Shown one piece after another: positions 1 to 5,082 of a DNA stretch of 5,082 bases (position 1 is the stretch's first letter; each line of letters begins with the position of its first letter). The DNA lies in NCBI GenBank assembly GCA_020847015.1, contig JADLCW010000210.1, forward strand, positions 1 through 5,082. Reading direction: 5' to 3'. The notes beneath the pieces were generated by a model that was not told the origin of the DNA, ran no database searches, and worked only from the letters and a program-made list of their open reading frames with translations. Made by a program: the position numbers and the translations under genes. This DNA comes from Thermomicrobiales bacterium. GTDB taxonomy: Bacteria; Chloroflexota; Chloroflexia; Thermomicrobiales; UBA6265.

Positions 1-1
1 G

Positions 2-115
2 GGTAAACGCCTGGGAACCCGCATCGGGTCGGCAGCCGAACTGTTGGCCGGGGGCGTTTTTCTGGCGCTGGGGCTACTGCTGCTGATTCAGGCCGCGACA
101 GGCGGCCAGTTCTGA
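2..115 (+). CDS. mntP: C-terminal end of a probable MntP/DUF204-family manganese efflux pump (5' truncated by window)
   Basis: Reading from base 2 gives 37 uninterrupted codons ending in TGA at 113-115; the start lies outside the window. The fragment begins GKRLGTRIGSAAELLAGG and continues into a hydrophobic helix (about residues 12-30) before a short polar tail ending GGQF. The order G-x2-(L/I)-G, then a small residue, A-E-(I/L)-L-x-G-G, then a hydrophobic run with a further G matches the last transmembrane helix of MntP (DUF204), a six-helix inner-membrane Mn(II) exporter. The family match rests on this C-terminal signature alone. The aspartates of the transport path lie upstream and cannot be seen. 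A sporulation-type YtaF relative (same DUF204 fold) or another small exporter family is possible. It runs in the same direction as the hyu genes but is separated from them by 89 bp containing an inverted repeat, so it is probably a separate transcription unit. Confidence 0.62.
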   Translation, partial: GKRLGTRIGSAAELLAGGVFLALGLLLLIQAATGGQF

Positions 116-130
116 ATCGTAGCGCCCGGA

Positions 131-151
131 GGTTCCAGCGGCGCTGGAACC
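131..151 (+). terminator. Perfect 9-bp inverted repeat between mntP and hyuA; terminator, attenuator or operator
   Basis: GGTTCCAGC (131-139) and GCTGGAACC (143-151) are exact reverse complements separated by the 3-nt loop GGC. The hairpin starts 16 bp after the mntP stop and ends 42 bp before the AGGAGG of hyuA. There is no T-run after it, so it is not a classical intrinsic terminator in either direction. It could end mntP transcription weakly or form a leader hairpin for the hyu operon. As double-stranded DNA it could be a dyad operator bound by a repressor. The sequence cannot decide between these. Confidence 0.4.
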
Positions 152-192
152 GGGGTAGGATCGCACCCGGCGGCACACGATCGCGGCGAATG

Positions 193-198
193 AGGAGG
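193..198 (+). promoter_or_regulatory. Shine-Dalgarno AGGAGG that places the hyuA start at 205
   Basis: AGGAGG at 193-198 is followed by six bases and then ATG at 205-207. The first in-frame ATG at 190-192 lies directly upstream of this element, so using it would make the ribosome binding site part of the coding sequence. Homologues of the family begin a few residues before the GVDTGGTFTD motif, which fits a start at 205 (MAVRIGVDTGG). Confidence 0.85.
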
Positions 199-204
199 GA
201 TGGC

Positions 205-2256
205 ATGGCGGTTCGAATCGGCGTGGACACCGGGGGCACCTTCACCGATCTGATCGGCGTCGACACGACGACCAACCAACTCGTCGTCGCCAAAACGCCG
301 TCCACCCCGCGGCGCCCCATCGATGCGGTGATCGACGCCATCAACCGCAGCGAGGTTGCGCCGGAGGCGATGGAGACGATCAGCATCGGCACCACCGTGG
401 CCACCAACGCCTTGCTCCAGCGTGCCGGGGCGACGGTGCTGTTCGTAACTACCGCCGGGTTCGAGGATGTCCCCTTTATCCAGCGCATGAATCGCAAATA
501 CCATTTCTCACTGAAGTGGACCAAGCCAACCCCGCTGGTGGAACGGCGCAACATCTTCGGCGTCGCCGAACGGCTCGATTTTCACGGGACGACGCTCACG
601 CCGCTGACCGATGCGGCGCTGGAGCACCTGGCGGATCGCCTCGCCGTCCGCCTCGCCGAGTACGATCCCGCCAACGCCGCCATCGCGATCTGCTTCCTGT
701 TCTCCTACGTCAATCCCGAGCATGAGCTGCGCGCGGCCGAGTTTCTCGCCGCGCGGTTTCCGGAGATCCCCATCTCCCTCTCCCACCAGATCGCCCCCAT
801 CTGGCGCGAGTACGAGCGCGGCAGCACCGTCATCGCCGATGGCTATATCAAACCGATCGTGCGCGGCTATGTACGCGACGCCGGACGCGCCTTCGCCGAC
901 AACGGCATAACGGCGCCCTGGACGCTGATGAAATCGAACGGCGGCAAAACGACGGCGGCGGCGGCCGAGGCGGAACCGGTCAAGCTGCTGCTTTCCGGGC
1001 TCGCCGGCGGCATCATCGCCGGCGGCTACTTTGGCCGCCTGGCCGGAGCCGACGACCTCGTCACGCTGGACATGGGCGGCACGAGCTGCGATGTCGGTCT
1101 GATTCGCGACGGAAAGATCGGTTACGCCACCAACTACGAGATCGAGTGGGGGCTGCCGGTGGCGACCCCCACCATCGACCTGACCACCATCGGGGCCGGC
1201 GGCGGTTCGATCGCCTGGATCGACAAGGGTGGGCTGTTGCGAGTCGGTCCGCAGAGCGCCGGGGCCGATCCGGGGCCGGTGTGCTACGACACGGGCGGCA
1301 ACGCGGTCACCGTCACCGACGCCAATCTCGTCCTGGGTCGTCTCAACCCCGAGTTCTTTCTCGGCGGCCGCATCGCCCTCAATTCCGCCAAGGCGGCGGC
1401 GAAGGTCGCGGAACTGGGCGAGCAACTGGGACTCGGTCTCCACGCCGCGGCTCAGGCGGTTGTGGACATCGCCAATGAGAACATGGCCAACGCCATCCGC
1501 GTGCTCTCCATCGACCGCGGACTGGACCCGCGCGAATTCGCCCTGGTCGCCTTCGGCGGAGCCGGTCCGCTCCACGCCGCCGACATCGCCGCCAAAATGG
1601 GTATGGCGCGAGCGATCGTGCCCGTCTACCCCGGGCTGACGTCAGCCTTCGGCGCGCTCATTGCCGAGCCGAAAATCAGCCAGGTCTGGAGCAAGCACTT
1701 CCGCTCCGACGCCATCGATGCGGCGACGGTGGGCGAGCACTTCGACGAGATGACCGATGGCGCCATCGCCCAACTTGGTGAAGAAGGCTTCACGGGCGAA
1801 CCGGAGATCGAACGCTCCGTCAGCATGCGCTACTGGGGGCAGAACTACGAACAGGACGTGCCGATGGCGCCCGGGTCGGTGACTCCGGAGTTGCTGCAGC
1901 AGACGCTGGATCGCTTCCATGCGCTGCACGAAGCATTCTACGGGTACTCGATCGGTGGCGAAACGATCGAGCTAATCCGCTTCAACGTAACCGTTCTGGG
2001 GCCAACGGCGACGGTCGCCCTGCCAACCATCGTCGCCAGCGATCAAACCACGCAGACGGCGGACGTCGTGACGCGCCCGGTCTATTTCCCGGAGACGGGT
2101 GTTTGCAATGCCGTCATTGTGCGGCGCGAAACGTTGCCGGTCGGGTTCGCCGCGGTCGGACCGCTCATCGTGGAGGAGGAAAGCTCCACCACCGTCGTCC
2201 ATCCGGGTCAGCGGCTGACGGTGAACCCGGCGGGCGTGATGACGATCGAGCTGTAG
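205..2256 (+). CDS. hyuA: HyuA-type hydantoinase/oxoprolinase/acetone carboxylase ATPase subunit
   Basis: This 683-aa cytosolic protein has the usual length of the HyuA family, the subunit that binds ATP and activates the substrate or bicarbonate for its HyuB partner. The N-terminal hydantoinase/oxoprolinase domain (about residues 3-180) carries GVDTGGTFTD (6-15), the ASKHA-type phosphate-binding loop, and IGTTVATNALLQR (61-73). The central domain (about 195-485) carries LDMGGTSCDV (288-297), GAGGGSIAW (330 onward), GPQSAGADPGPVCY (348-361) and AFGGAGPLHA (449-458). The C-terminal domain (about 500-680) contains MRYWGQNYE (541-549), a family hallmark. All expected motifs are intact, with no frameshift. 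The start at 205 is chosen from the AGGAGG at 193-198. The gene heads a three-gene operon, with hyuB starting 12 bp after its stop. The family covers N-methylhydantoinase, 5-oxoprolinase OplA, caprolactamase and acetone/acetophenone carboxylase subunits, and sequence reading alone does not identify the substrate. Family assignment is very secure; the symbol is a family label rather than a proof of hydantoin use. Confidence 0.95.
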   Translation: MAVRIGVDTGGTFTDLIGVDTTTNQLVVAKTPSTPRRPIDAVIDAINRSEVAPEAMETISIGTTVATNALLQRAGATVLFVTTAGFEDVPFIQRMNRKYHFSLKWTKPTPLVERRNIFGVAERLDFHGTTLTPLTDAALEHLADRLAVRLAEYDPANAAIAICFLFSYVNPEHELRAAEFLAARFPEIPISLSHQIAPIWREYERGSTVIADGYIKPIVRGYVRDAGRAFADNGITAPWTLMKSNGGKTTAAAAEAEPVKLLLSGLAGGIIAGGYFGRLAGADDLVTLDMGGTSCDVGLIRDGKIGYATNYEIEWGLPVATPTIDLTTIGAGGGSIAWIDKGGLLRVGPQSAGADPGPVCYDTGGNAVTVTDANLVLGRLNPEFFLGGRIALNSAKAAAKVAELGEQLGLGLHAAAQAVVDIANENMANAIRVLSIDRGLDPREFALVAFGGAGPLHAADIAAKMGMARAIVPVYPGLTSAFGALIAEPKISQVWSKHFRSDAIDAATVGEHFDEMTDGAIAQLGEEGFTGEPEIERSVSMRYWGQNYEQDVPMAPGSVTPELLQQTLDRFHALHEAFYGYSIGGETIELIRFNVTVLGPTATVALPTIVASDQTTQTADVVTRPVYFPETGVCNAVIVRRETLPVGFAAVGPLIVEEESSTTVVHPGQRLTVNPAGVMTIEL

Positions 2257-2260
2257 GAGG
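2255..2260 (+). promoter_or_regulatory. Shine-Dalgarno AGGAGG of hyuB overlapping the hyuA stop codon
   Basis: AGGAGG begins at the second base of the hyuA TAG stop (2254-2256) and lies eight bases before the GTG start at 2269. The ribosome ending hyuA therefore sits on the hyuB initiation signal, which suggests translational coupling and matched amounts of the two subunits. It supports GTG at 2269 as the true start. Confidence 0.8.
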
Positions 2261-2268
2261 GTAGCGCC

Positions 2269-3993
2269 GTGTCGGACGCCGAGCGCATCGAACCGATCGA
2301 TCCGGTCACGCTGAGCGTGATCAACAATGCCTTCGTCAATGTCTGCCGGGAGATGGGCACCGCGATGATGCGGACCAGCTACTCCCCCATCTTCAATGAG
2401 GGACTCGATTTCTCCTGCATGCTGTTCAATCTGCGGGGCGATCTCATCGGGCAAGCCGAATTCTGCCCGACCATGCTCGGTTCCTGCCAATTCGCCATGA
2501 AGTGGATGCTGGACGAAGTCGGGCTGGACGCCTTCGGGCCGGGCGACGTGTTTATCCATAACGATCCCTATCGTGGCCAATGTCACATGCCGGAGCACCT
2601 GGTGGTGAAGGCGGTGTTCCACGAAGGTCGGCCATGGGGGTTCGTCGCCAACATCGCGCACGTCGGCGAGATCGGCGGCATGGCTCCCGGCTCCTTCGCT
2701 GCCGATGCCACCGAGGTGTACCAGGAGGGACTGCGGCTGCCGCCGTTGAAAATCATGGCCGGCGGCGATTACGTGCGCGACGTGTGGCGCATCGTGCTGG
2801 CCAACCACCGCACCCCGAAAACGACCTGGGGCGACTATCACGCCATGATCGGCTCGCTCAACGTCGCCGAGGAGCGGGTGCAGGAGTTGCTCGCCAAGTA
2901 CGGCGCGGAGCGACTGGCAGCAGCGTCCGAACAGTTGCTCGATTACTCCGAGCGGTTCATGCGAGCCGAGATCGCCGAAATGCCCGACGGCGTCTACTAC
3001 GCCCAGGATTGCATGGAGGACGACGGCATCACCCGCAATCCCTACTGGATGCGGCTGCGACTGACGATCCGCGGCGACCAGGCGATCTGCGACTGGACCG
3101 ACTCCGACGAGCAAGCCAAAGGCCCCATCAACGCCACCTTCGTGGTCACCGCCGCCTCCTGCTACAGCGGGTTTCTCCACGTCGTCTCCGACGACATCCC
3201 GATTAACGCCGGCTGCTACCGGCCGATCCAGTTGGTGACGCGACCCGGCACGCTGGTCAATGTGAAGCATCCCGGGCCGTCGGTGGGCGGCAACACGGAA
3301 ACCCACCCCCATATCCAGAATGTCGTGCTGCGGGCGCTGGCTGGAGCCGTGCCGGAGCGCGCGACGGGCGCCGAAGGAGCCTCGTCGTGCAATTTCCTGT
3401 TCGGCGGATTTCACCCGGAGTATGGCGACTACTACACGAACTACCACATCGAAGGCAGCGGCTGGGGCGGCACGATCGGCCACGACGGCAACAGCGTGCT
3501 CTGCCCCAATAACGGCAACTGCCGCAACACCCCAGTGGAGATTCTGGAGACGAAATATCCCTTCGTCGTCGAAGAGTTCCGCTTGCGACCCGATTCGGCC
3601 GGGGCGGGCCGCTGGCGCGGCGGATTGGCCAGTTCGCGGGTGTTCCGGGTCGAGGCGCCGGAAATTACCGTCAACGCGCTGTTCGACCGCACCCGTACGC
3701 AAGGTCCGGGCATCTTCGGCGGTGGTTCGGGAGCCAGCAGCGGCATCCATATCCAGCGGGCCGGCGATACGGCGTTCCGCTCCTTTTCCGAAGCATTCGG
3801 CACGGTCTCCGACTCGAAGTTCACGCGCGTGGCAGTCAGCCGGGGAGATCGCATCCGGCTCGACTCGGCAGGCGGGGGCGGCTTCGGGGACCCGCGCGAA
3901 CGACCGCGCGAGTCGATCGCCGAAGATGTGCGACAGGGGCTCGTCTCGCCGGACGCGGCGCGTGAACTGTACGGGTATGAGGAGGGAGCCTGA
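2269..3993 (+). CDS. hyuB: HyuB-type hydantoinase/oxoprolinase/carboxylase catalytic subunit, Glu-variant metal site
   Basis: This 574-aa protein has the normal length for HyuB, the cytosolic partner of HyuA that carries out the second half-reaction at a metal site. Family landmarks in order are DPVTLSVI (11-18), RTSYSPIFNEGLDFSC (35-50), GDVFIHNDPYRGQCH (92-106), AHVGEIGGMAPGS (130-142), YQEGLRLPPLK (about 151-161), GGNTETHPHIQN (340-351), NTPVEILETKYP (420-431), FGTVSDSKFT and the C-terminal Gly-rich GGGGFGDPRERP (535-546). By family comparison, H106, position 109 and H131 correspond to a His-x2-Asp plus His metal-binding set. Here position 109 is Glu rather than the usual Asp, and the later segment reads HVGEIGG where HHxDIGG is common. 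I take this as a mark of a distinct HyuB subfamily, not of decay, because every other motif is intact. The gene starts with GTG behind a strong AGGAGG, lies 12 bp after hyuA and overlaps the next gene by one base. Its substrate is not determined; amide hydrolysis and ketone or aromatic carboxylation are both possible. Confidence 0.94.
   Translation: MSDAERIEPIDPVTLSVINNAFVNVCREMGTAMMRTSYSPIFNEGLDFSCMLFNLRGDLIGQAEFCPTMLGSCQFAMKWMLDEVGLDAFGPGDVFIHNDPYRGQCHMPEHLVVKAVFHEGRPWGFVANIAHVGEIGGMAPGSFAADATEVYQEGLRLPPLKIMAGGDYVRDVWRIVLANHRTPKTTWGDYHAMIGSLNVAEERVQELLAKYGAERLAAASEQLLDYSERFMRAEIAEMPDGVYYAQDCMEDDGITRNPYWMRLRLTIRGDQAICDWTDSDEQAKGPINATFVVTAASCYSGFLHVVSDDIPINAGCYRPIQLVTRPGTLVNVKHPGPSVGGNTETHPHIQNVVLRALAGAVPERATGAEGASSCNFLFGGFHPEYGDYYTNYHIEGSGWGGTIGHDGNSVLCPNNGNCRNTPVEILETKYPFVVEEFRLRPDSAGAGRWRGGLASSRVFRVEAPEITVNALFDRTRTQGPGIFGGGSGASSGIHIQRAGDTAFRSFSEAFGTVSDSKFTRVAVSRGDRIRLDSAGGGGFGDPRERPRESIAEDVRQGLVSPDAARELYGYEEGA
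3980..3985 (+). promoter_or_regulatory. Shine-Dalgarno AGGAGG of the small zinc-finger gene, inside the end of hyuB
   Basis: AGGAGG lies seven bases before the ATG at 3993-3995 and is embedded in the last codons of hyuB. Together with the TGATG stop/start overlap it argues that the short downstream frame is really translated and is coupled to hyuB. Confidence 0.8.
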
Positions 3994-4232
3994 TGGCGGT
4001 CTGGTTGGAGAACGACGCCCAGTGGCACGAGGAGCGCATGCTCCACTGCGCGCTCTGCGGCCGCATGATCGCCAAGCGGTTCTTGCGAGAATCGTTCGCT
4101 CATGGTGATGAGATCTTCTGCGGCGACGACTGCCTGACGCTGTACCACGACTACTGGCTGGTCGAGCGCGGTCCTGGGTACCGACCGCCGGAAGGAATCG
4201 ACGCCGCCTACGCGGAGCGCATGGTGATGTAG
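3993..4232 (+). CDS. 79-aa zinc-finger protein (C-x2-C-x20-C-x3-C), candidate third subunit of the HyuAB complex
   Basis: I cannot give this small soluble protein a named family with confidence. It contains four cysteines, C19, C22, C43 and C47, in the contexts HCALCGRMI and IFCGDDCLTLYHDYW. The spacing C-x2-C-x20-C-x3-C with an aromatic-Cys-Gly/Ser-x2-Cys knuckle resembles treble-clef zinc domains of the TRASH/MYM/YHS type, so one structural Zn(II) is expected. There is no signal peptide or membrane segment. The N-terminus (residues 4-18) is rich in Trp, Glu and His, and the C-terminal third (GPGYRPPEGIDAAYAERM) looks like an extended peptide that could lie against a partner. The start ATG shares its A with the hyuB TGA stop, and AGGAGG sits seven bases upstream, so expression is coupled. 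Acetone and acetophenone carboxylases have a small extra subunit beside their HyuA- and HyuB-like chains. By position this protein could play that role, though it is much shorter than acetone carboxylase gamma. A metallochaperone or assembly factor for the HyuB metal is an alternative. That it is a real gene is well supported; its function is inference. Confidence 0.85.
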   Translation: MAVWLENDAQWHEERMLHCALCGRMIAKRFLRESFAHGDEIFCGDDCLTLYHDYWLVERGPGYRPPEGIDAAYAERMVM

Positions 4233-4241
4233 GCGGCGGGG

Positions 4242-4262
4242 CCGATCCGGCAACCGATCCGG
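4242..4262. repeat. Two direct copies of CCGATCCGG, 12-bp period
   Basis: CCGATCCGG occurs at 4242-4250 and again at 4254-4262, with CAA between the copies. They lie just downstream of the small zinc-finger gene. The same 9-mer also occurs inside hyuA at 1265-1273 and, inverted, at 4732-4740 inside the convergent gene. It is therefore probably a common GC-rich word in this genome rather than a specific site. Confidence 0.3.
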
Positions 4263-4286
4263 ACGGCCGGAGCACGGCGCGAGGAT

Positions 4287-4311
4287 GCCCCGCGACTGCC
4301 GTTCGCGGGGC
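4287..4311. terminator. GC-rich hairpin between convergent genes, probable bidirectional terminator
   Basis: GCCCCGCGA (4287-4295) pairs exactly with TCGCGGGGC (4303-4311), giving a 9-bp stem with eight G-C pairs and a 7-nt loop. It lies 54 bp after the stop of the hyu operon's last gene and 18 bp from the stop of the opposite-strand gene, the right place for a shared terminator. No T-run follows on either strand, so it would be a non-canonical intrinsic terminator or a 3'-end stabilising structure. Confidence 0.5.
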
Positions 4312-4329
4312 GCCGGTTCATACCGCGGC

Positions 4330-5082
4330 CTACAAAAACTGAATGAGCGCGATCCAGGCCAGCACCTGCACCACTAGCGCGGCGGCCAGCACGAAATGCG
4401 CGGCAAAGCGGTCGAAGGCAGCCAGGAACCAGGCCAGCGCGGCGTTCATCAGCGTGATGCCGAACGCCAGCAAGGGGATGCGCCACAGCAGGCGCGGCGG
4501 ACCCCAGCGGTCGTCCAGCCCCGCTGCATCGAGGTGCATCACCAGCGATGCCGGCAAGCGCCCGATCTGCGTGCCCAACACCACCGCCATCAGCGCCGCG
4601 CTCACCAGATTCGCCCCCAGCAAACCGAGCGCGATCGGGTCGGCGAGCAACGCGCCGTTGGCAAACGAGGCTGGTAGCCGCAACGTCGGCAAAATCGGCA
4701 TTGCGCGAGCGCGAGGCGAGCGCGCCGCGCTCCGGATCGGCCGGGACCGCGCAGACGGAGTCGCCACCGGCTCGGTCTCATCCCACGGCTCTTCTTCCCA
4801 CGCTTCGAACTCATCGGTCCACGCGGAGGGATCGGTGGGATCCTCGGCGGCGAAGTCGGACTCCATGGCGCGTCCGGCCGGCTCGGTCGGCGCCGCGAAG
4901 GGATCGGGGATGGAATACGGGTCGGCATACGGGTCGCGGTCGCGCCCGGGCGGCACATAATACTCGCGCACGCGCGGAAACGCATCGGCGTCGCTCGCCG
5001 CGTCGGATTCCTCGAATGAGGCGGGGCGGCGCGCTCCGGCATCGTCAACGCCTGCATCGGGCAGATGCGTCGCGCCGTACAC
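4330..5082 (-). CDS. DUF1648-like three-helix membrane protein with a long acidic, Pro-rich N-terminus (possibly 5' truncated)
   Basis: The frame is open to the window edge. The last three bases read GTG on this strand, so the 250-residue product is either complete or a fragment of something longer; no ribosome binding site is available to decide. Residues 1-110 are low-complexity, rich in Asp, Glu, Pro, Ala and Tyr (for example REYYVPPGRDRDPYADPY) and strongly acidic at 74-104, and are probably disordered. Residues 112-126 are Arg-rich (SRPIRSAARSPRAR). Three hydrophobic helices follow at about 149-170, 199-223 and 226-249. Between the first two, RLPASLVMHLDAAGLDDRWG (175-194) resembles the DUF1648 signature, in which a first helix is followed by LP-x5-H-hydrophobic-x3-G-x2-D-x-W-G. 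DUF1648 occurs in SdpI-like immunity or signalling proteins and in many uncharacterised membrane proteins. The Arg-rich stretch before the first helix suggests that the N-terminus is cytoplasmic. The gene is convergent with the hyu operon, and nothing links the two functionally. That it is a real gene is fairly secure; the domain match is moderate and the function unknown. Confidence 0.75.
   Translation of the reverse strand: MYGATHLPDAGVDDAGARRPASFEESDAASDADAFPRVREYYVPPGRDRDPYADPYSIPDPFAAPTEPAGRAMESDFAAEDPTDPSAWTDEFEAWEEEPWDETEPVATPSARSRPIRSAARSPRARAMPILPTLRLPASFANGALLADPIALGLLGANLVSAALMAVVLGTQIGRLPASLVMHLDAAGLDDRWGPPRLLWRIPLLAFGITLMNAALAWFLAAFDRFAAHFVLAAALVVQVLAWIALIQFL

Noticed and set aside
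156..161. TAGGAT as a -10 element for the hyu operon
   Set aside because: It matches four of six consensus bases, but the -35 position falls inside the inverted repeat (TTCCAG) and matches poorly. This is too weak to annotate as a promoter.
159..184. Direct GATCGC repeats at 159-164 and 179-184 in the leader as operator half-sites
   Set aside because: GATCGC and GCGATC are frequent throughout the coding sequence of this window, so two copies 20 bp apart carry little information.
88..504. A 138-codon minus-strand frame crossing the mntP/hyuA gap
   Set aside because: It overlaps the conserved hyuA N-terminal motifs and the leader, and shows no protein-family features of its own.
508..1575. 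A 355-codon minus-strand frame antisense to hyuA
   Set aside because: It has the same low-information composition (Gly/Asp/Arg-rich) and lies wholly within hyuA; it is a shadow frame.
1972..4275. A 767-codon open frame on the minus strand, antisense to hyuB and the small gene
   Set aside because: Its composition is Arg/His/Asp/Ala-rich with no recognisable motif, and it covers genes with intact family motifs on the other strand. Long antisense frames are expected in GC-rich coding DNA.
4343..4960. A 205-codon plus-strand frame opposite the DUF1648-like gene
   Set aside because: Its product is Ser/Ala/Arg low complexity. The minus frame encodes three convincing membrane helices and a DUF1648-like loop, so it is the coding one.
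1..5082. CRISPR arrays, tRNA or rRNA genes, transposases, attachment sites
   Set aside because: No regularly spaced repeats, cloverleaf or rRNA-like sequence, or transposase motifs were seen; the longest non-coding gaps are under 100 bp.

Overview
The window is GC-rich (roughly mid-60s percent by eye) and gene-dense. Its genes have perfect AGGAGG Shine-Dalgarno sequences and GTG starts, which point to a bacterium. The gene set (an MntP-type exporter, a HyuA/HyuB pair and a DUF1648-like membrane protein with a long acidic N-terminus) would fit a Chloroflexota lineage such as Thermomicrobia or a relative. That placement is a guess from general character; no phylogenetic marker is present.

Layout: (1) 2-115, + strand: the last 37 codons of a multi-pass membrane protein that looks like the C-terminus of an MntP/DUF204 manganese exporter. 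(2) 116-204: a short leader holding a perfect 9-bp inverted repeat and the ribosome binding site of the next gene. (3) 205-4232, + strand: a tight three-gene operon of a HyuA-type ATPase subunit (683 aa), a HyuB-type catalytic subunit (574 aa) and a 79-aa protein with a four-cysteine zinc-finger pattern. hyuA and hyuB are 12 bp apart, and the SD of hyuB overlaps the hyuA stop. The small gene overlaps the hyuB stop by one base. (4) 4233-4329: a convergent intergenic gap with a direct repeat and a GC-rich 9-bp hairpin. (5) 4330-5082, - strand: a membrane protein with a long acidic, proline-rich N-terminus and a C-terminal DUF1648-like three-helix region. It reaches the window edge and may be incomplete.

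The operon is the centre of interest. HyuA/HyuB pairs form ATP-dependent amidohydrolases (N-methylhydantoinase, 5-oxoprolinase, caprolactamase) or ATP-dependent ketone carboxylases (acetone and acetophenone carboxylase). Nothing here fixes the substrate. Two sequence observations argue against a plain hydantoinase or oxoprolinase label. The HyuB metal-site region reads H-x2-E and HVGEIGG, where the familiar family pattern is H-x2-D and HHxDIGG. A co-translated small zinc-finger protein follows, in the position where ketone carboxylases carry a small third subunit. An uncharacterised three-component, ATP-dependent carboxylase or amidase is a reasonable hypothesis, not a demonstrated one.
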